From Acetobacter pasteurianus subsp. pasteurianus LMG 1262 = NBRC 106471 (lineage in GTDB: Bacteria; Pseudomonadota; Alphaproteobacteria; Acetobacterales; Acetobacteraceae): a DNA stretch of 64,000 bases. The number at the start of each line of letters is the position of its first letter. The first letter of the stretch is position 1. Location: the NCBI RefSeq assembly GCF_000285275.1, contig NZ_CADO01000034.1, positions 1 through 64,000 of the forward strand, written 5' to 3'. Shown here piece by piece: positions 10,423 to 18,660 of the stretch. The position numbers and the translations under genes are program-made. Under the pieces are notes generated by a model. It worked only from the letters and a program-made list of their open reading frames with translations, did no database searches and was not told where the DNA came from.

Positions 10423-11946
10423 GTGGATAAAAATATAACAAGAACATCGTATGTTCTCTTCCTGCTGTGCACGTTCTTTTTTATTTACAGAAACATGGAA
10501 GGCCTTGGGTATCTGCCCTTTGGTGATGAATCTGGCCATTTTTTAGGTGCCATTGCGCTGCACCGTGGGGATAGACTTTACCAGGACTATATAGATGCCC
10601 ACGGCCCGCTGGTTTTTACGCTTTCATGGGTGGCGGGCCATTTTGTGGGGTGGTCTCAGGTCTGGTTGATGCGCCTGGTTTCCACCGCATGTGCGGCAGC
10701 GGCTGGGGCTGCGGTCTTTTTCTCTCCGCTGTTGCAGTTGAAATGGCAGCGTTATCTGGCTTCTGCCTTGTGGTTGGGGGCAGTGGGCAGCGTATGGGTG
10801 GTGCAGGGCCTTAATCTGGATGATTACTGGACAATAGGCGGGGCGCTGGCTGTTATTGCGCTGGCCATGCTGGCAGTGCCGCTTGCATGTGCTGCTCCTG
10901 TTTCGCGCATGCAGGCTTTTATGGGCGGGGCTGCCTTGGGGCTGCTGCCTTTTGCGGCTTATCCGTTCGGCCTGTTTTCCGCCGCGCTGGCTCTGGCTGT
11001 CTTGTGCGTGTTTCTTTCCGCCCCCCGGCAATATCAGGCCCCCGTTGTGGGTATGATGTTAGGGGGTGTGGCTGCTGTTGCCATCATGCTGCTCTGGCTG
11101 CTGGTATATGGTGATATTGGCGGCATGGTTGCGTTCCATTTTATCGCCAATCAGCAGTGGTACGCGCATTATATTCCAATGGACGTGAACCAGTTCTGGC
11201 AAAGCCTGCGTTTTTCTTTGGCTCCAGATCGTATTGTTCAAACAATAGCTGTGTGCATGTTGGCTGTGGGTGGCGCGTTGCTGCTGTTATACGGGCGGCA
11301 TAGGGTGGCGGCGCTGTTTATCCTGCTTGGCATACTTAGCCTGCAGGCGCGTGGCAGTGTCGGGTTCCAGAACGGCTCATTCCTTATGGCGGCCTTGGGC
11401 CTTGGGGCTTTGCTGCTTGTGCGCGTGTTGGCATCCAAACCCAAAGTGATGGTTTTTGTGGCCGTTGCCTGTGTGGCATTAACGGTTGTTGGCGCGCGCC
11501 ATGCGGTTTCATCCCCATTTGGGCAAACGGCGGCGCAAAGGCATGCGGTAGGCTGGCACCGCTTTAGGGAAAACCCCACCGTGGGCTTTGCAACACTTAT
11601 TCGTAAATATGCGGCCCCGGATGAGCGTATTCTTGTTTTGCCGTATAATCCCGATGTTTATATTTACGCCAACCGCCTTTCCATGAAGAAATATCACGCC
11701 TACCTGCCGTGGGAGGCCGATTATGCGGCCCATCCGTGGCATGGATATACGCGCGATATTTGCGTGGATCTGTCAAAGGATGAACCCCCGGTTATCTATT
11801 ATGATCACTGGGTTGTCTGGGGTGCGTATCCGGCAGAAAAGTTTATGCCCTGTTTTTTACAGGTGCTGGAAAAAGACTATACGCAGATGCCGGATGATAA
11901 GTTTGTATATGTCAGAAAAGATCGGCTGGCCGCGCAGCAGCCGTAA
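10423..11946 (+). CDS. Polytopic membrane protein, GT-C glycosyltransferase-like
   Basis: A 507-residue inner-membrane protein with about ten hydrophobic helices between residues ~10 and 360 and a ~130-residue soluble C-terminus. The first periplasmic loop has GDESGHFLGAIALHRGDRLYQDYIDAHGPLVF; an acidic pair followed by a [Y/L]xDxxxxxGP loop is typical of ArnT/PMT-like GT-C transferases that use polyprenyl-phosphate sugars. The C-terminal EERILVLPYNPDVYIYANRLS-type segment also occurs in such proteins. Donor and acceptor are unknown. It starts at a GTG with GAGGA a few bases upstream. It is a single gene with a strong terminator, preceded by a ~200-bp AT-rich promoter region. Confidence 0.7.
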   Translation: MDKNITRTSYVLFLLCTFFFIYRNMEGLGYLPFGDESGHFLGAIALHRGDRLYQDYIDAHGPLVFTLSWVAGHFVGWSQVWLMRLVSTACAAAAGAAVFFSPLLQLKWQRYLASALWLGAVGSVWVVQGLNLDDYWTIGGALAVIALAMLAVPLACAAPVSRMQAFMGGAALGLLPFAAYPFGLFSAALALAVLCVFLSAPRQYQAPVVGMMLGGVAAVAIMLLWLLVYGDIGGMVAFHFIANQQWYAHYIPMDVNQFWQSLRFSLAPDRIVQTIAVCMLAVGGALLLLYGRHRVAALFILLGILSLQARGSVGFQNGSFLMAALGLGALLLVRVLASKPKVMVFVAVACVALTVVGARHAVSSPFGQTAAQRHAVGWHRFRENPTVGFATLIRKYAAPDERILVLPYNPDVYIYANRLSMKKYHAYLPWEADYAAHPWHGYTRDICVDLSKDEPPVIYYDHWVVWGAYPAEKFMPCFLQVLEKDYTQMPDDKFVYVRKDRLAAQQP

Positions 11947-11972
11947 AGGCATGCGTTATTGTGCATGAGTCT

Positions 11973-12012
11973 TACCCCCTATCTCTGCCATGCAGGGTAG
12001 GGGGTATTTTTT
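11973..12012 (+). terminator. Terminator after GT-C-like gene
   Basis: TACCCCCTA (11973-11981) is perfectly complementary to TAGGGGGTA (11998-12006). A run of six T follows. Confidence 0.85.
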
Positions 12013-12024
12013 GGCCGGTTCGGC

Positions 12025-12561
12025 TTACCCGTTGGCCTTGCCCGTTGCCGGGTGATCTGCCGGAACGGGGAAGATCCGGTCATACGCCATGTTAAATACA
12101 AACGCATACACCAGATAGAACACGGCAATGGACATGCTGAGCGAAAACGCTGTCAGCACGCTTTCCTGCAGGTACCATGCAATGGCGGGCAGCAGCACAA
12201 CCTGCAATCCGGCTTCAAACAGCAGTGTGTGCACAATGCGTATGCGCACTGTTTTGTGCGTGGTGGCATAAAGCCGCGCCATTACGCGGTCGAACACCAC
12301 GTTATAAAGGTAGTTCCATATTGTGGCGGTTATGGCGCTGCCAATGCCAATAACCCCCATGGAGGATTCGTGCAGCCCAAACAGTGTGCTGCCGGTGGGG
12401 ATAACAATGGCCAGCGCGATAAGCTCAAACAGCAATACGTGGCGCACACGGTCTGCCGTGCCGCGCGTGCCCACAGCCGGGGCTGTTTGTGCGGTGTGAT
12501 GATCTGCCATGGCAGAGGAGGCCGAAGCGGCCTGAAGGGAAGTGAATGTTTGCGTTGACAT
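12025..12561 (-). CDS. PACE-family efflux transporter (tandem BTP domains)
   Basis: A 178-residue protein with four predicted membrane helices arranged as two bacterial transmembrane pair repeats. The first repeat is RHVLLFELIALAIVIPTGSTLFG followed by WNYLYNVVFDR; the second is IVHTLLFEAGLQVVLLPAIAWYL followed by YLVYAFVFNMAYDRIFP. Conserved FE and NxxFDR/NMAYDR motifs match the PACE family (AceI-like), whose members export chlorhexidine and short diamines. An N-terminal extension of ~40 Ser/Thr/Ala-rich residues is unusual. A longer frame to 12681 would overlap the divergent LysR gene, so the ATG at 12561 is preferred. PACE genes typically sit beside a divergent LysR regulator, as here. Confidence 0.85.
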   Translation of the reverse strand: MSTQTFTSLQAASASSAMADHHTAQTAPAVGTRGTADRVRHVLLFELIALAIVIPTGSTLFGLHESSMGVIGIGSAITATIWNYLYNVVFDRVMARLYATTHKTVRIRIVHTLLFEAGLQVVLLPAIAWYLQESVLTAFSLSMSIAVFYLVYAFVFNMAYDRIFPVPADHPATGKANG

Positions 12562-12623
12562 GCGGCGCAATCTATCGTCACCCCGGTTAAAGGAAAGATA
12601 AGAACCATCAGGAAAACAGATGG

Positions 12624-13532
12624 ATGAATGTCTCGCTCGAACAGCTTGAAGCCTTTGTTGCCACAGCAGATGCGGGCTCATTTTCCGCAGCAGCCCGCCG
12701 TTTGGGGCGTGCGCAATCTGCTATCAGCACGCATGTGGCCAACCTGGAAGTAGATCTGGGGCTGGAATTGTTCCTACGCACCGGGCGCACACCTGTATTG
12801 ACACAAGAAGGTGAACGCCTGCTGCGTGAGGCCCGGGTGGTGCTGGACCGGCGCGAACATCTGATAGGCGTGGCCCGCTCTTTAGAAAATCAGGTCGAAA
12901 ACCGGCTGGTCGTGGCTATAGATGAACTGTACCCCGAATACGCCCTCGGCCCAGTTTTTGCCGAGTTTGCCGAGCACTTCCCCTACGTGGAAATGGAAAT
13001 CCTTTTCCCGCTGATGGAGGATGTCGGCCAGCTTGTGCAGGAAGGGGCCGCGCATCTGGGGGTGATGTGGCAGCAAACACGTATGCCGCCAGATCTGGCG
13101 TTCCGCACCATCGGGCGGGTGCCGCTTAAACTGGTATGTGGGCGCAACCACCCCTTAGCCAAATGCGGCCCCGTAGCGTGGGAAGATCTTAAGCGGTATC
13201 GGCAGATCATGGTGGCCGCCCGTGGGCAGGAGCGTGAGCGCCAACATCTGCGCGTGGCAGGTGAGGTCTGGTGGGTGGAAAGCCACTGGGTGATTCTGGA
13301 ACTGGTGAAGCACAATATCGGCTGGTCATTTATCTCAGACCATATTTTGGCGGCCTCTCCCGCAGCGCCAGATATTGTTACGCCGCCCCTGGCGTTTGAT
13401 GCCGGAGACAGGCCCGTACCCCTGGCTGTGGTGTGGCATCACAAACGCCCGCAGGGCGCGGCAGCGCGCTGGTTACGGCAACGTCTATGTGCCTCGGAGT
13501 CTGTTTTATATAAAGGGCCAAAGGGCGGTTGA
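12624..13532 (+). CDS. LysR-family regulator divergent from PACE exporter
   Basis: A 302-residue LysR-type regulator. The N-terminal winged helix is clear (LEQLEAFVATADAGSFSAAARRLGRAQSAISTHVANLEVDLGLELFLRTGR), followed by a linker helix and a LysR substrate-binding domain to about residue 290. Only 62 bp separate its ATG from the start of the PACE gene, so it very likely binds there and controls the exporter. The inducer is unknown. Confidence 0.9.
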   Translation: MNVSLEQLEAFVATADAGSFSAAARRLGRAQSAISTHVANLEVDLGLELFLRTGRTPVLTQEGERLLREARVVLDRREHLIGVARSLENQVENRLVVAIDELYPEYALGPVFAEFAEHFPYVEMEILFPLMEDVGQLVQEGAAHLGVMWQQTRMPPDLAFRTIGRVPLKLVCGRNHPLAKCGPVAWEDLKRYRQIMVAARGQERERQHLRVAGEVWWVESHWVILELVKHNIGWSFISDHILAASPAAPDIVTPPLAFDAGDRPVPLAVVWHHKRPQGAAARWLRQRLCASESVLYKGPKGG

Positions 13533-13689
13533 TGAATATACGATCAATGGTAATGGATTGATATTTAATAAAATATGGAGCCGTTGTAACAAAACAACAC
13601 TCCCACTTTAAACCACATGTTTTGTCTTGCGGACGAAATGAGAAACGCTATGATACCGAAACATTCCGGTATCGAGAGAAACAGTTCGC

Positions 13690-14895
13690 ATGTCTCTTCA
13701 AAAAGTCCCTCCCTCCCTGCTGCGCGCTCTTCTGGGCAGTGCAGCCATTCTGACCATGGGAGGAACCGCCGCCAAGGCAGCGGAACCCGTATTACAGACC
13801 GAGCAGAGTGACGTTATTACCCTGCCACCTTATTCTCCCCACACCATTTTGGTGGAAGATGCGGTTTACACCCACAACAAGGATGGCCGCGTTTATGTAG
13901 TGGATGCCGATTCCGGCAAACTGCTGGGCATGGTGCAGGCCGCCTATAACGGCAACATGGCCCTTACGCCCGATGCCAAGCGCATTTACGTGGCAGAAAC
14001 CACGTGGGAACGCGGCAACCGCGGCGCACGGAACGATCTGCTGGCCGAATATGATGCCAGCACGCTCAAGCTCACATCCGATGAAAAACTGCCCGCCCGC
14101 GCGCTGGTCACCCCTAAAAAGAACGACTTCGCGCTGAATGCCGATGGTTCACGTGCCTACGTGTATCAGATGAGCCCAAGCAACGCGGTGGAAGTGGTGG
14201 ACAATACCGCCCATAAAGTTACGCAGACGGTAGAAATTCCCGGTTGCGCGCTGGTGTATCCGTGGGGCAATTCCGGCTTCTCCTCCCTGTGTGCAGATGG
14301 CACGCTGGCCAATGTCAGCCTTGGGGCAGACGGCAAGGTGGGCATGACGCACACTGCACCGTTCTTTGAACCCGACAAGGACGGCATTTTTGAACAAAGC
14401 CCCACTGTTGCGGCAGATGGTACGGCTTACTTCATCAGCTACAGCGGCATGGTGTACCCCACCAAAATGGGCGAAAACAGCACGGTAGAAAAACCGTGGT
14501 CCTTGCAGGAAGGTGCGGGGCTGAAAGCTGCGCCCGATTCCTCCAAGCCGTTTGAAGTGACATGGCGCCCCGGTGGCTGGCAGATTGCTGCCCTGCACAA
14601 GGCATCTCATCAGATGTATGTGCTGATGCACAAAGGCACGTTCTGGACACATAAAGATAACGGCACGGAAGTGTGGGTGTATGATACGCAAACCCACAAG
14701 CGCATCCGCCGCTATCCGCTTAAAGTGGCTAGCAACCTTGTAGGTGTCACGCAGGATGAACACCCGCTGATGTTCACCGCCAATGAAGATAACGGTGATT
14801 TCTTTGTGTCCGATGCGCTTACGGGCAAGCCCCTGCGCACCATGAAGGCCCTTGGCACATCCCTTATCTTTACGGTTGCGCCGGGTGAAGGATGA
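13690..14895 (+). CDS. mauB: TTQ amine dehydrogenase large (beta-propeller) subunit, MauB/AauB family
   Basis: A 401-residue periplasmic heavy chain of a quinoprotein amine dehydrogenase, which oxidises primary amines to aldehydes and ammonia. The signal peptide spans residues 1-30 (LLGSAAILTMGGTAAKA-AEP). The rest is a seven-bladed propeller with repeated strands such as HNKDGRVYVVDADSGKLLGMV, NDLLAEYDAST and TEVWVYDTQTHKRIRRYPL. It starts a tight operon: its stop overlaps mauE by ATGA. Substrate (methylamine or aromatic amines) cannot be read from the sequence; the gene order below resembles the aau cluster of Alcaligenes faecalis more than the classical mau cluster. Confidence 0.9.
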   Translation: MSLQKVPPSLLRALLGSAAILTMGGTAAKAAEPVLQTEQSDVITLPPYSPHTILVEDAVYTHNKDGRVYVVDADSGKLLGMVQAAYNGNMALTPDAKRIYVAETTWERGNRGARNDLLAEYDASTLKLTSDEKLPARALVTPKKNDFALNADGSRAYVYQMSPSNAVEVVDNTAHKVTQTVEIPGCALVYPWGNSGFSSLCADGTLANVSLGADGKVGMTHTAPFFEPDKDGIFEQSPTVAADGTAYFISYSGMVYPTKMGENSTVEKPWSLQEGAGLKAAPDSSKPFEVTWRPGGWQIAALHKASHQMYVLMHKGTFWTHKDNGTEVWVYDTQTHKRIRRYPLKVASNLVGVTQDEHPLMFTANEDNGDFFVSDALTGKPLRTMKALGTSLIFTVAPGEG

Positions 14896-15434
14896 GCCTG
14901 CTGGCTGAAACAGCCCCGCTTGCTGCCCTGTGCGCAGGGGGCATTGGCACCATGTTTTTGGTGGCTGGTGTTTCCAAACTGCGTGGGCATGATGCGTTTT
15001 TAGGCACGCTGGCCTCTTACCGGCTTTTGCCCTCATGGTCATACGAAGGTGTGGCATGGGGCTTGGCCGGGGCAGAGGTTCTGGCAGGTCTGGCGCTGTT
15101 TTCCGGCTTTGCCGCCGGGTTTGGCGGTTTGGCTGCTGCGGCCATGCTGGTGGTGTTTGCGCTGGCCATGGGCATTAACGTAGCCCGTGGGCGCACCAGC
15201 CTGTCTTGCAGGTGCACACCCGGTTTGGTGTCTGAAACCCTGTCATGGAAGCTGGTCGCCCGCACCGTGCTGTGCGTGCCGCTGGCGCTGGCCCCATGCT
15301 TTGCATCTGGCGTTTCTGCCTTTGTATGGGGGCAGGGCGTTATGGCGGGTGTGGCGCTGTATCTGGTGTGGCTGGCACTGGTGGCCCTGCCGCCAGAACG
15401 CGTGCCCGGATCTGGCGGAGGGCAGGAAGCATGA
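14892..15434 (+). CDS. mauE: MauE-family membrane protein for amine dehydrogenase small-subunit maturation
   Basis: A 180-residue inner-membrane protein with about four or five helices (residues ~8-28, 48-68, 70-90, 112-132, 140-160) of the MauE/DoxX-like family. It has a conserved cysteine pair in SLSCRCTPGLVSETLSWKLVARTVLC. In mau and aau systems MauE works with MauD to deliver and disulfide-fold the six-disulfide small subunit in the periplasm. It overlaps mauB by four bases and mauD by four bases, so translation is probably coupled. Confidence 0.9.
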   Translation: MSLLAETAPLAALCAGGIGTMFLVAGVSKLRGHDAFLGTLASYRLLPSWSYEGVAWGLAGAEVLAGLALFSGFAAGFGGLAAAAMLVVFALAMGINVARGRTSLSCRCTPGLVSETLSWKLVARTVLCVPLALAPCFASGVSAFVWGQGVMAGVALYLVWLALVALPPERVPGSGGGQEA

Positions 15435-16036
15435 TGCTGTTTCTGTACATCTGGCAGGGGCTGCTAACGGTTCTGGCCCTTGGGCTTGCCGTTATGCTGG
15501 TGGCCTTGGCCCGCCAGATTGGTGTGCTGCACGAACGCCTTGCACCGCTGGGGAATCAGGAAGCCAAGCCGGGGCTGGATGTGGGGCAGATTGTGCCGCG
15601 TCTGGTTTTGCATACGCTACAGGGCCAGCCTTTTGTGGTGGGGGATACCCTGCCCGTAGGTGCCAAGCAGCTTTTGCTGTTTGTAGCGGCGGAATGCCCG
15701 GTGTGTAAGCGCGTTATCCCCATTGCACGGCAGGTGGCTGCCGAACGTGGGCTGGAGCTTATTTTTGTGGGCGATGGCCCCGAACCTGAACTGAAAAGCA
15801 TGGTGGCGGCCCGCCCGGAAATGCAGGGTGTTCCCCTGATAACCGGCGTGGAGCTGGCCCTTGTGCTGCAAATTAACCGTATGCCAGCCATGGTACTGCT
15901 TGATGAACGCGGCACCATTCTGGCCAAAGACCTCGTGAATACCCGGCGTCAGATCGAAGGGCTGCTTGGCAACATTACCGCCACACCCCCGCAGGGTCTG
16001 ACCGATACAGGAGCAATGTCTCATGCTGCCGTCTGA
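15431..16036 (+). CDS. mauD: MauD, membrane-anchored thioredoxin-like disulfide protein
   Basis: A 201-residue protein with one N-terminal membrane anchor (residues ~4-28) and a periplasmic thioredoxin-like domain carrying a CPVC active site at residues 89-92 (VAAECPVCKRVIPIARQ). By family it forms or isomerises the disulfides of the MauA light chain. A longer frame reaches back to 15245 inside mauE, but the ATG at 15431 overlapping the mauE stop gives the correct MauD N-terminus. Its 3' end overlaps mauA by 14 bases. Confidence 0.92.
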   Translation: MMLFLYIWQGLLTVLALGLAVMLVALARQIGVLHERLAPLGNQEAKPGLDVGQIVPRLVLHTLQGQPFVVGDTLPVGAKQLLLFVAAECPVCKRVIPIARQVAAERGLELIFVGDGPEPELKSMVAARPEMQGVPLITGVELALVLQINRMPAMVLLDERGTILAKDLVNTRRQIEGLLGNITATPPQGLTDTGAMSHAAV

Positions 16037-16610
16037 AAACAAGAACTCCGCAGAACAGGGCACCCTGTTTGACCGGTTGACCGAATCTCTGCTCCGCCGT
16101 TTTGCGGGCAAAACATCCCGCCGCGGCGTGGTGGCAAAGCTGGGCGGCGTGGCCGCTGCCGTGCCGCTGTTTCCGCTGCTGCCGGTAAGCCGCGCCAATG
16201 CGGCTTCTTCCTCCGCAGCCAAGGCTGTGGCCAAGGCTACAACGCCGTTTGGCTCCAAGGCGCAGGCCAAAGATGCCAATGCGTGCGATTACTGGCGGTA
16301 TTGCGCCATTGATGGCAACTTGTGCTCCACCTGTGGTGGTGGCGTACATAGCTGCCCGCCGGGCACAGCGCCTTCTCCCACATCCTGGATTGGCAGCTGC
16401 TACAACCCGCAGGATGGCAACTCCTACATGATTGCCTATCGTGATTGCTGTGGTCAGGATTCCTGTAACGAAGTTACCTGCCTGAACACGGATGGAGACC
16501 AGCCTTCCTACCGCCCCATGGCCAATAATGACATCATCTGGTGCTTTGGCACGGGCACGTCTGAAATGTACAACTGCTCCACAGCTGCGGTGATCGGGAA
16601 AGCTTCCTGA
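16023..16610 (+). CDS. mauA: TTQ amine dehydrogenase small subunit, MauA/AauA family
   Basis: A 195-residue catalytic light chain holding the tryptophan tryptophylquinone cofactor. Residues 1-60 form a long Tat-type leader (TSRRGVVAKLGG, then hydrophobic segment, ANA). Aligned by eye to the Paracoccus light chain, Trp122 (PTSWIGSCYNP) and Trp173 (NDIIWCFG) correspond to Trp57 and Trp108 that cross-link to TTQ. Asp97 (AIDGN) and Asp141 (AYRDCC) match the Asp32 and Asp76 active-site positions. The many Cys (CDYWRYC, CSTCGG, CYNP, RDCCGQDSC, CLN, WCF, NCS) match the six-disulfide pattern. It ends in IGKAS like known MauA. The gene overlaps mauD. Confidence 0.95.
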   Translation: MLPSENKNSAEQGTLFDRLTESLLRRFAGKTSRRGVVAKLGGVAAAVPLFPLLPVSRANAASSSAAKAVAKATTPFGSKAQAKDANACDYWRYCAIDGNLCSTCGGGVHSCPPGTAPSPTSWIGSCYNPQDGNSYMIAYRDCCGQDSCNEVTCLNTDGDQPSYRPMANNDIIWCFGTGTSEMYNCSTAAVIGKAS

Positions 16611-16612
16611 TC

Positions 16613-17122
16613 ATGTTGCGTGCTGTTTTCCGCCTTGCCCTGCCTGCTGTTGCAGCGTGTGCAACACTGGCTTTGGCAGGCGGGGTGGCACGCGCGGCAG
16701 ATGCCGTGCCGGGGGCCACAAGTTTAAACCCCACGCAGGTTGCCTATCTTTCACACTGCGGGGGGTGCCACGGTATTGCAGGCGTATCTGGCCCAACCTT
16801 TGTGCCTATGCTGCGTGATAGCGTAGGCAGCTTTGCCTGCACGGATGAAGGGCGGAAATATCTGGTGCAGGTGCCGGGTGTTTCCATGTCCCTCATTCGG
16901 GATGATCAGCAGTTAGCCGATGTCATGAACTTTGTGCTGATTGATCTGGGCGGCAAAAGCACGCCGTCGGGCTTTAAGCCCTATACAGCGGCAGAAGTGC
17001 ATGAATGGCGCCAGCATCCGCTTTCCATGCCGGATTTTATGGCCAACCGCGCCCATGTGCTGGAGCGTTCTTTGGCAGCGTGTCATCGCGGCAACAATGG
17101 CGCGGCTGCAACAGTAAAGTAA
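16613..17122 (+). CDS. Periplasmic monoheme cytochrome c next to mauA
   Basis: A 169-residue exported protein (signal peptide to about residue 29, VARAADA) with one heme site, CGGCH, at about residues 49-53. A later CH near the C-terminus (AACHRG) is not a heme motif. Two bases separate it from mauA. The aau cluster of Alcaligenes faecalis has a small periplasmic monoheme c-type cytochrome gene (orf-2) right after aauA, and this gene has the same position and size class. It could accept electrons from the dehydrogenase or take part in TTQ formation in place of the di-heme MauG; neither role is shown. Confidence 0.85.
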   Translation: MLRAVFRLALPAVAACATLALAGGVARAADAVPGATSLNPTQVAYLSHCGGCHGIAGVSGPTFVPMLRDSVGSFACTDEGRKYLVQVPGVSMSLIRDDQQLADVMNFVLIDLGGKSTPSGFKPYTAAEVHEWRQHPLSMPDFMANRAHVLERSLAACHRGNNGAAATVK

Positions 17123-17250
17123 CACGGCAAGCCCTGTTCTGCAGGGCTGCTCTCGGCTAGATCACGGCTTAGGTGCCACAATTATTGTAAAACAGAAGCA
17201 AACCCGCCTCCTGCCGCGGTTGTTTGTGGATAATGGGAGTATCAGGGAGC

Positions 17251-18612
17251 ATGCGTTTGCGCCACCGTTTGTCCGCCGGTATGTGTTTTGCCCTGCAACT
17301 GGCAGCACTGCCTGCATTTGCGCAGGAAAAAACCACCCCCGATGATGCCGAGCGCCCTTTGGCGGTGGAAGAAACAGCAGCAGAAAAAAAGCAGGCCCAG
17401 AAGGATGAGGTGAACCTGAAAAGCCCTTCCAGCCACTCATGGTTTGATGATGTTGAAGGCCATATTGTGGTAGAAGCCGGCGTAAACGGCAACCCATGGA
17501 CCAAAACAGGCCGCAACTGGGCGCAGTCTTACGTAGATAGGGCCAACACAGCCACACTGAACCAGATTACCGGCACGCTCTCCCACCCGGTAACAGAACT
17601 GGGCGATGGCTACGGTCTGGGTTTTGTGTTCGAGGTTCTGTACGGCTCCGATGCCCGCTTTAACCCCACCATTGGTATGGGCGATGGCAACCTGACAGGC
17701 ATGTACCAGTGGACGCCCACTCAGGCGCATATTGATGCCCACCTGCCGTGGCTGACCAAAGGCGGGATAGACCTGCAGATTGGCCAGCAATACGGGATTC
17801 AGGGTTTTGAAGGCACAGATGCGCTGGAACGGCCTTTTTATTCCTACAACTATTCATCCGATTACATTGTGCCGTTTGAAACCGTGGGTGTTCTGGCCAC
17901 ATGGCACATGACAGACCACGCAGCCCTTGTGCTGGGTGTAAACGCCGGTAACTCCACCACCTTTGGCCATGCCAAAAACAACAGCCGCCCCAAAGGGTAT
18001 TTTGGCTTCCAGTTTACAGAACTTGCAGGTGGCAAGCTGGATGTTGCCGCCATTGGCTATTTTGGCCCGCAGCAGAGCGTGTACGCCATTGGGCGTGAAG
18101 CCAACCACGATATGGAATATATCGGAGACCTTCTGGCCTCCTACAAAATTAACGATAAAACCACCGTCACCCTGAACGCCACCTACTTCCATGATGATTA
18201 CCTGCGTGATGATGTGTACGGTGTGACCGCCTATTTCGCGCATGATTTCAGCGATGAGCTGACGTTTAACGCGCGTGGTGAAATCTTCCGCGATAACAAT
18301 GGCGGCGTGGTGGGCAACAACACATCCCCCATGTCTTACGTGAACGAACTGCGTGGCCAGAACTATCCGTATGATTACGCACCCGGCACCACCTATGGGG
18401 AACTGACGGTGGGTGTTACGTATCGCCCTGGTTTTCTTAAGCTGCCCAAAGGCTCTTTTTCCATCCGCCCGGAAGTGCGGCTTGATAAATCCCTTAACGG
18501 CACACGGCCCTTTAACCGTGTTTCCCCCACGGATGATCCAAACGTGAACTATGCCAATAACGGCATGAACAACATGTTCTGGTTCAGCTGTGATGCCATC
18601 TGGGCATTTTAA
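17251..18612 (+). CDS. Outer-membrane beta-barrel (OmpL-like, BBP2 type)
   Basis: A 453-residue protein with a classical signal peptide (residues 1-25, cut after PAFA), a charged low-complexity stretch (EETAAEKKQAQKDEVN), then alternating amphipathic strands to the end. It resembles the putative beta-barrel porin-2 family, with GYGLGFVFEVLYGSDARF and QQYGIQGFEGTDALERPFYSYNY motifs. It ends in a hydrophobic/aromatic residue pattern (CDAIWAF) typical of BAM substrates. An in-frame start at 17224 exists, but 17251 gives a clean leader. It sits between the amine dehydrogenase genes and a second MauD-like gene, so it may let amine substrates or products cross the outer membrane; this is inferred from position only. 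Confidence 0.8.
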   Translation: MRLRHRLSAGMCFALQLAALPAFAQEKTTPDDAERPLAVEETAAEKKQAQKDEVNLKSPSSHSWFDDVEGHIVVEAGVNGNPWTKTGRNWAQSYVDRANTATLNQITGTLSHPVTELGDGYGLGFVFEVLYGSDARFNPTIGMGDGNLTGMYQWTPTQAHIDAHLPWLTKGGIDLQIGQQYGIQGFEGTDALERPFYSYNYSSDYIVPFETVGVLATWHMTDHAALVLGVNAGNSTTFGHAKNNSRPKGYFGFQFTELAGGKLDVAAIGYFGPQQSVYAIGREANHDMEYIGDLLASYKINDKTTVTLNATYFHDDYLRDDVYGVTAYFAHDFSDELTFNARGEIFRDNNGGVVGNNTSPMSYVNELRGQNYPYDYAPGTTYGELTVGVTYRPGFLKLPKGSFSIRPEVRLDKSLNGTRPFNRVSPTDDPNVNYANNGMNNMFWFSCDAIWAF

Positions 18613-18660
18613 AAACCCGCTACGCCACTCCACCACCGGCACAACGCAGAGGACCAGCCC

